Source: JAJZVS01 sp963708095
GTDB taxonomy: Bacteria > Pseudomonadota > Alphaproteobacteria > Acetobacterales > Acetobacteraceae
Direction of reading: 5' to 3'
Assembly: GCA_963708095.1 (NCBI GenBank)
Contig: OY970182.1
Coordinates: forward strand, 3,596,001-3,660,000
DNA length: 64,000 nucleotides
A program made the translations under genes and the position numbers. Positions 34,347 to 42,563 of the stretch are shown piece after piece; position 1 is the first letter of the stretch, and every line of letters starts with the position of its first letter. The notes under the pieces are model-generated. The model searched no databases. It was not told the DNA's origin and worked only from the letters and a program-made list of their open reading frames with translations.

Positions 34347-35050
34347 GTTCCGGACGACGTCTTGTCCCATAATTTCCTGCGCAATGCCCGCGCGCCGCGC
34401 GGTGAAGCCCGCCGGATCATGCCGGCGCCGGCCAGCACCGCCAGGGCGGCCGCGAGCATGCCGCCGCTGGCAGGTTTGGGGACCGCAAACCCGGGTGATG
34501 CGACGATGATTTGGTACCCGATCGTATTGTCGATATTGCCGAGGTCGAAGGTCGGCGCAAACAACGCCGTGATATCCTGTGCCCCGCTCGCCTTCACCGC
34601 CGTTGTGGGTGTCACGCCGCCTGGTATGCAGGTGATGAGGTTCGGACAGGCGGCAGCGCCGGCCGAATAGAAGCTGATCATGTTGATCTGATATGGATGG
34701 ACGGCCTGCACGATCAGACCGGATACGAACAGAATGAGGTCGCTCGGCGTCGTCGTCGTCGGATCCAGCAGCAGGACCGCCGCCGTCGCGCCTGAAGGCT
34801 CGACCGGTCCAGGACCGGGAGAGCCGAGTTCGAGCGGGCCACTTGCAAATTCCGGCTCCGTCGTGACGGGAACCGCCGGTTGGCCGCCGCTGGCCGCGAC
34901 AGGATAGAGGCCGGACACCGTGGGCACGTCACCCGCAAGGCCGCTTTCATCGAAAACGACCGTCTGAACGAGAAGGGCGCGGGCGGACGACGCATCGATT
35001 GCAACAAGTGCGAGCGTCGCTGCCACCGTCGACATGACTTGCCGCAGCAC
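34298..35050 (-). CDS. PEP-CTERM-like secreted protein with an IS-derived C-terminal extension
   Basis: About 250 residues starting at GTG (35048-35050), chosen because GGAAGGAAG lies seven bases upstream and a signal peptide follows (LVAIDASSARA). The mature part is Thr/Pro/Gly-rich with no known domain and a probable disulphide pair (ACPNLITCIP). Near the end VPKPASGG, a hydrophobic stretch and IRRASPRGARALRRK form a PEP-CTERM-like sorting signal with Lys in place of Glu. The frame then runs into the IS6-like element, whose inverted repeat begins at 34346, so the last ~16 codons and the stop are IS-derived. The original end is lost; sorting may still work or be impaired. Confidence 0.6.
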   Translation of the reverse strand: MLRQVMSTVAATLALVAIDASSARALLVQTVVFDESGLAGDVPTVSGLYPVAASGGQPAVPVTTEPEFASGPLELGSPGPGPVEPSGATAAVLLLDPTTTTPSDLILFVSGLIVQAVHPYQINMISFYSAGAAACPNLITCIPGGVTPTTAVKASGAQDITALFAPTFDLGNIDNTIGYQIIVASPGFAVPKPASGGMLAAALAVLAGAGMIRRASPRGARALRRKLWDKTSSGTALVQTLVRAWLGQAG

Positions 35051-35316
35051 GAACCTGCTTCCTTCCGCGACCACCTGCCGGGTCCGCCAGATCGCAGACC
35101 CGGCATCGTCGCCCACGAACCGTGGTCGTTGCAAGCGGCAACAGTCAAGGAACATGAAAGTGATCGCGAGCGAGCCGCCGTCAGGGTTGCCGGAGCACGA
35201 TGCGAAGTCGTATCGGCTGGCGCCCACCTGGCGCCTCCAATGCGGTGAATCCCGCCGTCGCGCCGGCCTCAGTGAACCGAGCCGCCACACGTCCGCCGGG
35301 TTACGGCGAGGCTGCC

Positions 35317-36123
35317 CTACGCGGTCGGGATAGTCAGGCACGCAATCCGCTCATCTTCCAGCACGGCGCAGGACAATTCCCCGCCCAGCCCCGCCCCGGT
35401 ATCCAACCCGATCCGCCCACCGCCGATGAACGGCGCCGCCGCGACGCTATGCCCATGCACCACCACCGCGCCGAACGCCGCCGGCTCCGACAGGAACGGC
35501 GCGCGGATCCCCAGTACATCCTCCCGCCGCTGCCGTGCCAGCGGCACGCCCGGCCGCAGCCCCGCATGCACGAACAGATAGCCGCCGGCGCGATGCGACA
35601 GCGCCAGCCCCTCCAGGAACGCACGATGCGCCGCCGGCACCAGCTCCGGCCACGCGGCGCGCGGCGTCCCGGGCGGGATGCCCCAACTCGCCAGGCTCGC
35701 CCCGCCCCCAGCGGCCAGCCAGTCCGTCGCCGCCGGCGCGTCGCCCACCAGCGCATCGAGCAGCATCTGCTCGTGATCGCCCCGCAGCGTCACCACCTCC
35801 GCCACCGGCGCCGGCCCCGCCAGGCAGTCGAGCACGCCGGCGCTGTTCGGACCGTAATCGATATAATCCCCGAGCAGAACAACGCTCGCCCGTGCCACCG
35901 GCCGCGCCGCCAGGTCGCCGCCGATCATGCCCAGCAACGAAGCCAGCGCCGCCGCACATCCGTGCACGTCGCCGATCGCATAGACCCGCCGCCCCGCCGG
36001 CAGCCACCCCGGCGCCGCCCGGAAGACGAGCGGCCCGTCCAGCCCCGAGGCCGCGCGTGGCGGCGCCCACTCTGCCACCGCCGGCGGCGCCCGCAGCCGG
36101 CGCCCCGCGCGCCCTACCGCCAT
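35317..36123 (-). CDS. Metallophosphoesterase (bacterial serine/threonine phosphatase-like)
   Basis: A 268-residue PPP-type phosphoesterase with metal-binding blocks in order: GDVHG (about 50-54), GDYIDYGPNS, RGDHEQML, FVHAGLRPG and VVHGHS. Two positions differ from the textbook family (GDxVDRG and RGNHE): tyrosine replaces the usual arginine, and aspartate replaces the usual metal-binding asparagine. The ATG at 36123 is chosen to give a short lead before the fold. It is divergent from the MaoC pair. Substrate unknown; diadenosine-polyphosphate or phosphoprotein hydrolysis are possible. Confidence 0.8.
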   Translation of the reverse strand: MAVGRAGRRLRAPPAVAEWAPPRAASGLDGPLVFRAAPGWLPAGRRVYAIGDVHGCAAALASLLGMIGGDLAARPVARASVVLLGDYIDYGPNSAGVLDCLAGPAPVAEVVTLRGDHEQMLLDALVGDAPAATDWLAAGGGASLASWGIPPGTPRAAWPELVPAAHRAFLEGLALSHRAGGYLFVHAGLRPGVPLARQRREDVLGIRAPFLSEPAAFGAVVVHGHSVAAAPFIGGGRIGLDTGAGLGGELSCAVLEDERIACLTIPTA

Positions 36124-36234
36124 CCCGCGAGCCACCCCAAGCCGCAGCCGAAAGCGCGCCCGGGGCGCACCTGTTCCCCGCTGCCCCGGCCTGATAGGCT
36201 CGCCCGCACCAAGAACCGGACCCGGAGGACAGCG

Positions 36235-36714
36235 TTGGGCACGATCACCTTCCCCGTCGAGGCCTCGCACATCATGATGTTTGCGCGCGCCGTCGGCGAT
36301 ACCAACCCGGTCTATCACGACGCGCAAGCCGCACGGAAAACCGAGGTCGGCGGCCTCATGGCGCCCCCCACCTTCGGCCAGGCCGTCGCCCAGTTCGACC
36401 CCGACTACCACCTGCGCCCGAAACCCGGCCAGCCCTGGTTCGGCTCCGGCAAAACCCCGTCGGGGGTCGAAAAAGCGCCCTCCGCGGGCGGCCTGCACGC
36501 CGAGCAGCATTTCGAATACCACCGCCCGCTGCGCCCCGGCGACGTGCTCACGGTCGAGCTGAAACAAGGCAAGACGTGGGAGAAGGAAAGCAAGCGCGCC
36601 GGCAAGCTCATGTTCCGGGAACGTATCGCCGAATACCGCGACCAGTCGGGCACGCTGGTCCTGACGACGCGCAGCGTCGGCGTGACCACCGAACGTCCCG
36701 TCGATCAGGGTTGA
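36235..36714 (+). CDS. MaoC-family dehydratase, N-terminal-type subunit (FAS1-like)
   Basis: A 159-residue hot-dog-fold protein, MaoC_dehydrat_N type. It begins at a TTG (36235-36237) with GGAGG six bases upstream; no ATG precedes the homologous region. Recognisable are the MMFARAVGDTNPVYHD segment and the hot-dog helix region GLMAPPTFGQA. It pairs with the next gene, 11 bases downstream, to form a heterodimeric (R)-specific hydratase like mycobacterial HadAB: this subunit binds the substrate, the second carries catalysis. Confidence 0.85.
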   Translation: MGTITFPVEASHIMMFARAVGDTNPVYHDAQAARKTEVGGLMAPPTFGQAVAQFDPDYHLRPKPGQPWFGSGKTPSGVEKAPSAGGLHAEQHFEYHRPLRPGDVLTVELKQGKTWEKESKRAGKLMFRERIAEYRDQSGTLVLTTRSVGVTTERPVDQG

Positions 36715-36725
36715 AGGAGGCACCC

Positions 36726-37136
36726 ATGGCTCTCAGCGCCAGCCATCTGAAAGTCGGCGACAGCCACAGCGAAACCGTGGTGGAGAACCTGACCCGCACG
36801 CAGATCGTGCAATACGCAGGCGCCTCAGGCGACTACAACCCGATCCACACGGATGAAGTCTACACCACCAAAGTCGCCGGCTACCCGAGCGTGTTCGCGC
36901 ACGGCATGCTGACCATGGGCCTGACCGGCAAGATGCTGACGAACTACGTCGGCGACGGGCGCCTGACGAAGTTCGGCGTCCGCTTCACCAACCAGGTCTG
37001 GCCGGGCGACACGCTCGTTGCCACCGCAACCGTCACCGCGATCGAGAATGGGCTGGTCGCGCTCGACGTCGCCACCACCAACCAGGACGGCAAGGAAGTG
37101 GTCCGCGGCAGCGCGGAAGCGCGCATCGATCCCTGA
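36726..37136 (+). CDS. MaoC-like (R)-hydratase, catalytic subunit
   Basis: A 136-residue hydratase-2 hot-dog protein. The catalytic signature is complete: YAGASGDYNPIHTDE (about 35-49, with Asp and His) and FAHGMLTMGL (57-66). It adds water to trans-2-enoyl-CoA or the reverse. A strong GAAGGAGG site lies just before the ATG. Together with the upstream subunit it is a two-gene operon, convergent with argF. Confidence 0.9.
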   Translation: MALSASHLKVGDSHSETVVENLTRTQIVQYAGASGDYNPIHTDEVYTTKVAGYPSVFAHGMLTMGLTGKMLTNYVGDGRLTKFGVRFTNQVWPGDTLVATATVTAIENGLVALDVATTNQDGKEVVRGSAEARIDP

Positions 37137-37169
37137 AGCGCGCGGCGCGGGCGCGACCGCGCCTCGGCC

Positions 37170-38168
37170 TCAGCCCGTCGCGCCCAAGGCCCAGGCGAGC
37201 ACGCCCTTCTGCGCGTGCAGGCGGTTCTCCGCTTCGTCGAACACGACCGATTGCGGTCCGTCGATGACGCCGGCGGTGACTTCCTCCCCGCGATGCGCCG
37301 GCAGGCAGTGCATGAAGATCGCGTCCGGCGCGGCCTGCGCCATCAGCGCTTCGGTCACCTGATACGGGGCCAGCAGGTTATGGCGGCTTTCGTTCGGGTC
37401 GTCCGACATGCTGAGCCAGGCGTCGGTCACCACGCAGCGGGCGCCGGCGACGGCCTGCGCCGGGTCGTCCGTCAGCTCGATATGGCCGCCTTGGGCGCGC
37501 GCCCAGTCCAGCAGCTCCGCCGGCGGCCGCAGCGGGTCCGGCGTGGCGAGCCGCAGGGTGAAGCCGAAGCGCACCGCCGCCTCGATCCAGCTCCGCGCGA
37601 CGTTATTGCCGTCGCCGCACCAAGCCACCACCTGCCCGGCGATCGGGCCGCGGTGCTCCTCGAACGTCAGCACGTCGGCCATGAGCTGGCACGGGTGGGA
37701 CGTGTCGGTCAGCCCGTTGATCACCGGCACCGTGGCGAAGCTGGCGAGCTCGTGCAGTTTCGCCACATGGTTGGTGCGCAGCATGATCGCATCGACGTAG
37801 CGCGACAGCACCCGCGCGGTATCGGCCGGGCTTTCGCCGCGCCCCGATTGCATGTCGCGTGCGCTCAGCACGATCACGTCCCCGCCGAGTTGTCGCATGC
37901 CGACTTCGAACGAGACGCGGGTGCGGGTGGACGGTTTCTCGAAGATCAGCGCCAGGGTGCGGCCGGCGAGCGGACGCGAGCCCGGGCCCGGCAGCGGGCC
38001 GCCCGGCCCGGAATCGCGGGCTCGCTTGAACCCGGCGGCAAGGTCGAGCATCCGCCGCAGGGCGGCAGTATCGAAGTCGCGCAGATCGAGGAAGTGCCGG
38101 GGACCGGCGGGGGCGTGCGCCCCCGGCCGGTCCTCCGTCCGCGCGGAGTGTCGCAGCGCCGCACTCAT
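37170..38168 (-). CDS. argF: Ornithine carbamoyltransferase
   Basis: A 332-residue enzyme converting ornithine and carbamoyl phosphate to citrulline in arginine synthesis. Carbamoyl-phosphate sites STRTR (80-84) and HPCQ (158-161) and the ornithine-side HCLPAHR (287-293) are intact, with DxxxSMxDD near 249-258. It has a ~20-residue N-terminal extension compared with many homologues. Its ATG overlaps the argD stop (ATGA), so argD and argF are coupled. Confidence 0.95.
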   Translation of the reverse strand: MSAALRHSARTEDRPGAHAPAGPRHFLDLRDFDTAALRRMLDLAAGFKRARDSGPGGPLPGPGSRPLAGRTLALIFEKPSTRTRVSFEVGMRQLGGDVIVLSARDMQSGRGESPADTARVLSRYVDAIMLRTNHVAKLHELASFATVPVINGLTDTSHPCQLMADVLTFEEHRGPIAGQVVAWCGDGNNVARSWIEAAVRFGFTLRLATPDPLRPPAELLDWARAQGGHIELTDDPAQAVAGARCVVTDAWLSMSDDPNESRHNLLAPYQVTEALMAQAAPDAIFMHCLPAHRGEEVTAGVIDGPQSVVFDEAENRLHAQKGVLAWALGATG

Positions 38169-39361
38169 TTCGCGGCAATCTTGGCGGCCGAGGGCAGACA
38201 GCGCCGCGCCGCGCGATCCAGCATCGCGATCGCGGCGTCGACGTCGCTGTCCGTGATCACGAGCGGGGGCGCGAGCCGCAGTACGTTGTCCCCGGCGGTG
38301 ATCGCGAGCAGCCCTTCGGCGACGCAGGCGGCCTGCACCTCGCCGGCCGGCAGGACGCATTTCATCCCGAGCAGCAGGCCCATGCCCCGCGCGTCTTCGA
38401 ACACCGCCGGATAGTCGCGCGCGATCTTGTCGAGCGCGGTGCGCAGGCGGCGGCCCTTGCGATCGACCTCGTCCAGGAACCCCGGCGCCAGGATCACATC
38501 CAGCACGGCGTTGCCGGCAGCGCAGGCGAGCGGGTTGCCGCCGAAGGTGCTGCCGTGCGTGCCGGGCACCATGTTCTTCGCCACGAACTCCTTCGCTAGC
38601 ACGGCACCCAACGGGAAGCCGCCGGCGATGCCCTTGGCGAGCGATATCACGTCCGGTTCGATGCCCGCCCATTCATGCGCGAACAGCTTGCCGGTGCGCC
38701 CCATGCCGGACTGCACCTCGTCCATGCCGAACACGAGGCCGTATTCGTCGCAGACGGCGCGCAGGTCGCGCAGGAACTGCATGTCGGCCGCGCGGACGCC
38801 GCCCTCGCCCTGGATCGGCTCGACGATGATGCCTCCGGTGCCCGGGCCGATCGCGTTGCGCACCGCGTTCATGTTGTTGAACGGAACGTGATCGAACCCT
38901 TCCACCACCGGACCGAAGCCCGCGAGGTATTTCGCGTTGCCGGTGGCGGCGAGGGTGGCGAGGGTGCGGCCGTGGAACGCGCCCTCGAAGCAGATGATCC
39001 GGAACCGTTCCGGCTTACCGGATTCCGCCTGGGTCTTGCGGATCATCTTGATCATGCCCTCGTTCGCTTCCGCGCCCGAGTTGCAGAAGAAGACGCTGTC
39101 GGCGAAGGAGGCATCGACCAGCCGCTGCGCCAGGCGTTCGGCCTGCGGGATGCGGTACAGGTTGGAGACGTGCATGACCTTGGCGGCCTGCTCGGAGATC
39201 GCCTCGGCGAGGTGCTTGTTGCCGTGGCCGAGGGAGGCGGTGGCGATGCCGGAGCCGAAATCGAGGTATCGTCGCCCGTCGGCCGTCCACAGCCAGGCGC
39301 CTTCGCCCCGCTCGAAAGCGAGGTCGGCACGGGCGTAGTTCGGCATCAGGGCGGAGATCAT
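38165..39361 (-). CDS. argD: Acetylornithine/succinyldiaminopimelate aminotransferase
   Basis: A 398-residue class III PLP transaminase making N-acetylornithine (and possibly N-succinyl-diaminopimelate). It shows FHGRTLATLAATGN, the PLP-aspartate in GMDEVQSGMGRTG, and the Schiff-base lysine in SLAKGIAGGFPLGA. It is the first gene of the argD-argF operon and is divergent from glpX, with a 258-base gap that carries one of the dispersed palindromes. Confidence 0.95.
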   Translation of the reverse strand: MISALMPNYARADLAFERGEGAWLWTADGRRYLDFGSGIATASLGHGNKHLAEAISEQAAKVMHVSNLYRIPQAERLAQRLVDASFADSVFFCNSGAEANEGMIKMIRKTQAESGKPERFRIICFEGAFHGRTLATLAATGNAKYLAGFGPVVEGFDHVPFNNMNAVRNAIGPGTGGIIVEPIQGEGGVRAADMQFLRDLRAVCDEYGLVFGMDEVQSGMGRTGKLFAHEWAGIEPDVISLAKGIAGGFPLGAVLAKEFVAKNMVPGTHGSTFGGNPLACAAGNAVLDVILAPGFLDEVDRKGRRLRTALDKIARDYPAVFEDARGMGLLLGMKCVLPAGEVQAACVAEGLLAITAGDNVLRLAPPLVITDSDVDAAIAMLDRAARRCLPSAAKIAAK

Positions 39362-39526
39362 TGCGGGGGGGACCCCTCATTGCGGTGGGCTCCCGCCGGA
39401 TCGCCCGGGCGCGGAGGCTTCCGTGCCGGGTCCAGAGGAAGCGCGTAGTGTTGGCCGACCGCGGGACGGCGGTCAAGCGCGTGGCCGCCGGCGAACAAGG
39501 CCATCGGGCGAACCTCCGGGCCTTGA

Positions 39527-39550
39527 CCTCGCCCGCGAGAGCGGGAGAGG
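39527..39550. repeat. Dispersed intergenic palindrome (copy 3)
   Basis: The stem CCTC-g-CCCGC and GCGGG-a-GAGG surrounds a GAGA loop. It lies in the argD/glpX divergent region, about 70 bases before glpX, and shares its core with the copy at 33587-33604. Confidence 0.7.
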
Positions 39551-39619
39551 GAAGGAGCAGCCGCCCGGGACGGGACGTGGTAGAAGCACCGCTGATTCGC
39601 CAGCCACCGGAGCCCCGCA

Positions 39620-40621
39620 ATGAACGCACACCCCGCCGCCGGCACGGAGCCGGGCCTGGTCACCGACCGCAACCTCGCCCTGGAACTCGTCCGGGTGACG
39701 GAAGCCGCCGCCCTCTCCGCCTCCGCCTGGATCGGCCGCGGCAAGAAGAACGAGGCGGACGGCGCCGCGGTGGAAGCCATGCGCCGCGCCTTCGACACGG
39801 TGGCGATCGCCGGCACCGTCGTGATCGGCGAAGGCGAGATGGACGAAGCGCCGATGCTGTTCATCGGCGAGAAAGTGGGCGCCGGCGGACCCGAGATGGA
39901 CATCGCCGTCGATCCGCTAGAAGGCACCACGCTCACCGCCAAGGGCGGCCCGAATGCCATCGCCACCGTGGCACTCGCCGAACGCGGCGGCTTCCTGCAC
40001 GCCCCCGACATCTACATGGACAAGATCGCGATCGGCGGCGGCCTGCCGGAGGGCGCGATCGACCTCGATGCGCCGGTCGCCGAGAATCTGCGCAACCTGG
40101 CGCGCGCCAAGAACCGTGACGTGTCGGATATCGTCGCCTGCATCCTCGATCGCGACCGCCACCAGGAGCTGATCGCGAAGACGCGGGAAGCCGGCGCGCG
40201 CATCATGCTGATCAGCGACGGCGACGTGGCCGGGGTGATCGCGACCGCCATGCCGGACAGCTACGTGGACATCTACATGGGCTCCGGCGGAGCGCCGGAG
40301 GGCGTGCTGGCCGCCGCGGCGCTGCGCTGCATCGGCGGGCAGATGCAGGGACGGCTGCTGTACGAGGACGAGGCGCAGATCGAACGCGCACGCGGCATGG
40401 GCGTTGCGGACCCGAACCACAAATATACCGTGACGGAAATGGCCCGGGGGAACGTGATGTTCGCTGCCACCGGCGTGACGCCGGGCGCCATGCTGCGCGG
40501 GGTGCGCCGGTTCGGCAGCGGCGCGATCACCCATTCGATCGTCATGCGCAGCAAGTCGGGCACCGTCCGCTTCGTCGAGGGGCACCACAACTTCAGCACC
40601 AAGACCTGGATCGGGCCCTGA
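39620..40621 (+). CDS. glpX: Class II fructose-1,6-bisphosphatase
   Basis: A 333-residue GlpX enzyme dephosphorylating fructose 1,6-bisphosphate (sometimes also sedoheptulose bisphosphate) in gluconeogenesis. The metal and catalytic blocks IGEGEMDEAPML, DPLEGTTL and SDGDVAG, plus the substrate-side GSGGAPEGVLAAAAL, are all present. recJ follows on the same strand, 116 bases later, an arrangement common in alphaproteobacteria, although homoserine dehydrogenase, usually upstream of glpX, is replaced here by argD on the other strand. Confidence 0.95.
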   Translation: MNAHPAAGTEPGLVTDRNLALELVRVTEAAALSASAWIGRGKKNEADGAAVEAMRRAFDTVAIAGTVVIGEGEMDEAPMLFIGEKVGAGGPEMDIAVDPLEGTTLTAKGGPNAIATVALAERGGFLHAPDIYMDKIAIGGGLPEGAIDLDAPVAENLRNLARAKNRDVSDIVACILDRDRHQELIAKTREAGARIMLISDGDVAGVIATAMPDSYVDIYMGSGGAPEGVLAAAALRCIGGQMQGRLLYEDEAQIERARGMGVADPNHKYTVTEMARGNVMFAATGVTPGAMLRGVRRFGSGAITHSIVMRSKSGTVRFVEGHHNFSTKTWIGP

Positions 40622-40698
40622 GCGGGACGCGCCCGTGCGCTGCGTAAGCCGTGCCGCGGCCCCGAGGGCCAACGTGCAAACGAAAAACGCCCTGCCCG

Positions 40699-40727
40699 TC
40701 ACCTCTCCTGCCGCGCGGGAGAGGTGA
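40699..40727. repeat. Dispersed intergenic palindrome (copy 4), just before recJ
   Basis: TCACCTCTCC and GGGAGAGGTGA form a hairpin that ends about ten bases before the recJ start codon. Its right arm contains GAGAGG, so it overlaps the position where a ribosome site would be and could affect recJ translation. Confidence 0.7.
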
Positions 40728-40737
40728 AGCGTCTTCC

Positions 40738-42507
40738 ATGACCCCACCGATCGGGGACATCGCCCGCAGCCTCACCGGCCGGCGCTGGATCTGGCGCTCG
40801 GCGGAGGACCGCGTGGGCCTCGGCATCGCCCAGCGCGCCGGGGTGCCGGAGATCGTCGGCCGCCTGCTCGCCGCCCGCGGCATCGCGGTCGACGCAGCCA
40901 CCGATTTCCTGGAACCCACCCTGCGCGCGCTGCTGCCGGACCCGTCGCGCCTCGCCGATATGGACGTCGCCGCCGAACGCCTGGCCGACGCCGCCCAGCG
41001 GGCCGAAACGGTCGGCGTGTTCGGCGACTACAACGTGGACGGCGCGTGCAGCGCGGCGCTGATGACCACCCTGCTGCGGGCCCTCGGCTGCACCGTCCAT
41101 ACCCACGTGCCGGACCGCATGACCGAGGGCTACGGACCGAATGCCCCCGCCCTGCGGGACCTCACGCTGCGCGGCGCCAGCCTGGTCGTCTGCGTCGACT
41201 GCGGCACTGCGGCGGGGGATGCGCTGGCGGCGCTGGAAGGCCGCGCCGACGCGATCGTGCTCGACCACCACAAGGCCGAGGGTCCGCCGCCGCCGATCCT
41301 CGCCACCGTCAATCCCAACAGGCTCGACGACGGCTCCGGCCAGTCGCTGCTCTGCGCCGCCGCGGTGGCGTTCCTCGCCGCGGTCGCCACCATGCGCTGC
41401 CTGCGCCGGCGCGGCTTCTTCGCCGCACGCGCCGAGCCCGACCTGCTCGGCCTGCTCGATCTGGTTGCATTGGCGACCGTCTGCGACGTGATGCCGCTCA
41501 TCGGCGTGAATCGCGCCCTGGTGGCGCAGGGGCTGCGCGTGATGGCGCGGCGGGAGCGCCCGGGCATCGCCGCGCTGCTGGCGATCGCGCAGAAACAGGG
41601 GCGCCTGTCCGCCATGACCTGCGGTTTCGGCCTGGGGCCGCGGATCAACGCCGCCGGCCGCATCGCCGAGGCCGATCTCGGCCTGCGCCTGTTGCTCTGC
41701 CCCGACCCGACCGAGGCCGCCGCACTCGCCGAACGCCTCGATACGGTCAACCGCCAGCGGCAGGAAGTCGAAGCCGCGATGCTGGACGCCGCGTTCCGCG
41801 ATGCGGAGGTCCTGGCCGCCGCCGGCCGCGCGGTGCTGATGGTCAGCGGCGCCGATTGGCATCCCGGCGTGGTCGGCATCGTCGCCGGGCGGATCAAGGA
41901 ACGGTTCAACCGCCCCGCCTGCGTCGCCGGCGTGGCGGGGGGGATCGCGAAGGGCTCCGGCCGCTCGGTCCCGGGGATCGACCTCGGCGCCGCGGTGATC
42001 GCGGCCCGCCAGGCCGGGCTGCTCGCCACCGGCGGCGGCCATCCGATGGCCGCGGGGTTTTCGCTCCCCGCCGCAGGCCTCGCCGCGTTCCAGGCCTTCC
42101 TGGACGAGCGGCTGGCGCAGGCGGCCGACCTGCCGACCGCGGCGGACCTGCTGGTGGAAGGCGCGCTGACGGTGCCCGGCGCCACCATGGAACTGGCCGC
42201 GCAGGTGGCGCGCCTCGCACCGTTTGGTGCCGGCAACGAAGAACCGGTGTTCGTGCTGCACAGGGCCCGCGTGTTGCGCGCCGACCGGGTGGGCCGCGAA
42301 GGCACCACCATCCGCAGCTTCATCGAAGGCGAAGGCGGCGGTCCTCGCCTGAAAGCGATGCTGTTCCGCGCCCGCGACGGCGCACTGGCGGACTGGCTGC
42401 TGGCGCGCAGCGGAATGCCCGTACACCTGGCCGGTCAGTTGCGGCTGGAGGAATGGAACGGCACAGCCGGCGTCGGGTTCGCGATCGTCGACGCGGCACC
42501 GGTATGA
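40738..42507 (+). CDS. recJ: Single-stranded-DNA-specific exonuclease RecJ
   Basis: A 589-residue DHH-family 5'-3' exonuclease for recombination and mismatch repair. Domain order: DHH (about 60-230), DHHA1 (about 350-460, with GAAVIAARQAGLLATGGG), and a C-terminal OB-like part. The DHH motif itself is intact (DHHK 175-178). Motif I reads GDYNVDG (96-102), with asparagine 99 where the family has an aspartate (DYDVDG) that binds the catalytic metal. The codon is AAC. Otherwise length and motifs are normal. The ATG at 40738 starts right after palindrome copy 4. Confidence 0.92.
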   Translation: MTPPIGDIARSLTGRRWIWRSAEDRVGLGIAQRAGVPEIVGRLLAARGIAVDAATDFLEPTLRALLPDPSRLADMDVAAERLADAAQRAETVGVFGDYNVDGACSAALMTTLLRALGCTVHTHVPDRMTEGYGPNAPALRDLTLRGASLVVCVDCGTAAGDALAALEGRADAIVLDHHKAEGPPPPILATVNPNRLDDGSGQSLLCAAAVAFLAAVATMRCLRRRGFFAARAEPDLLGLLDLVALATVCDVMPLIGVNRALVAQGLRVMARRERPGIAALLAIAQKQGRLSAMTCGFGLGPRINAAGRIAEADLGLRLLLCPDPTEAAALAERLDTVNRQRQEVEAAMLDAAFRDAEVLAAAGRAVLMVSGADWHPGVVGIVAGRIKERFNRPACVAGVAGGIAKGSGRSVPGIDLGAAVIAARQAGLLATGGGHPMAAGFSLPAAGLAAFQAFLDERLAQAADLPTAADLLVEGALTVPGATMELAAQVARLAPFGAGNEEPVFVLHRARVLRADRVGREGTTIRSFIEGEGGGPRLKAMLFRARDGALADWLLARSGMPVHLAGQLRLEEWNGTAGVGFAIVDAAPV

Positions 42508-42563
42508 AAGCAACGAAATAAGCGAGTGAGGGCGCCCCCTCGCCTCGTTTGCATGAAGCCCTC

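Noticed and set aside
33622..34354. An 8-bp target-site duplication around the IS6-like remnant
   Set aside because: The flanking octamers (CGTCCGAT and GTTCCGGA) are not identical, so I do not claim a duplication; a flank was probably lost by deletion.
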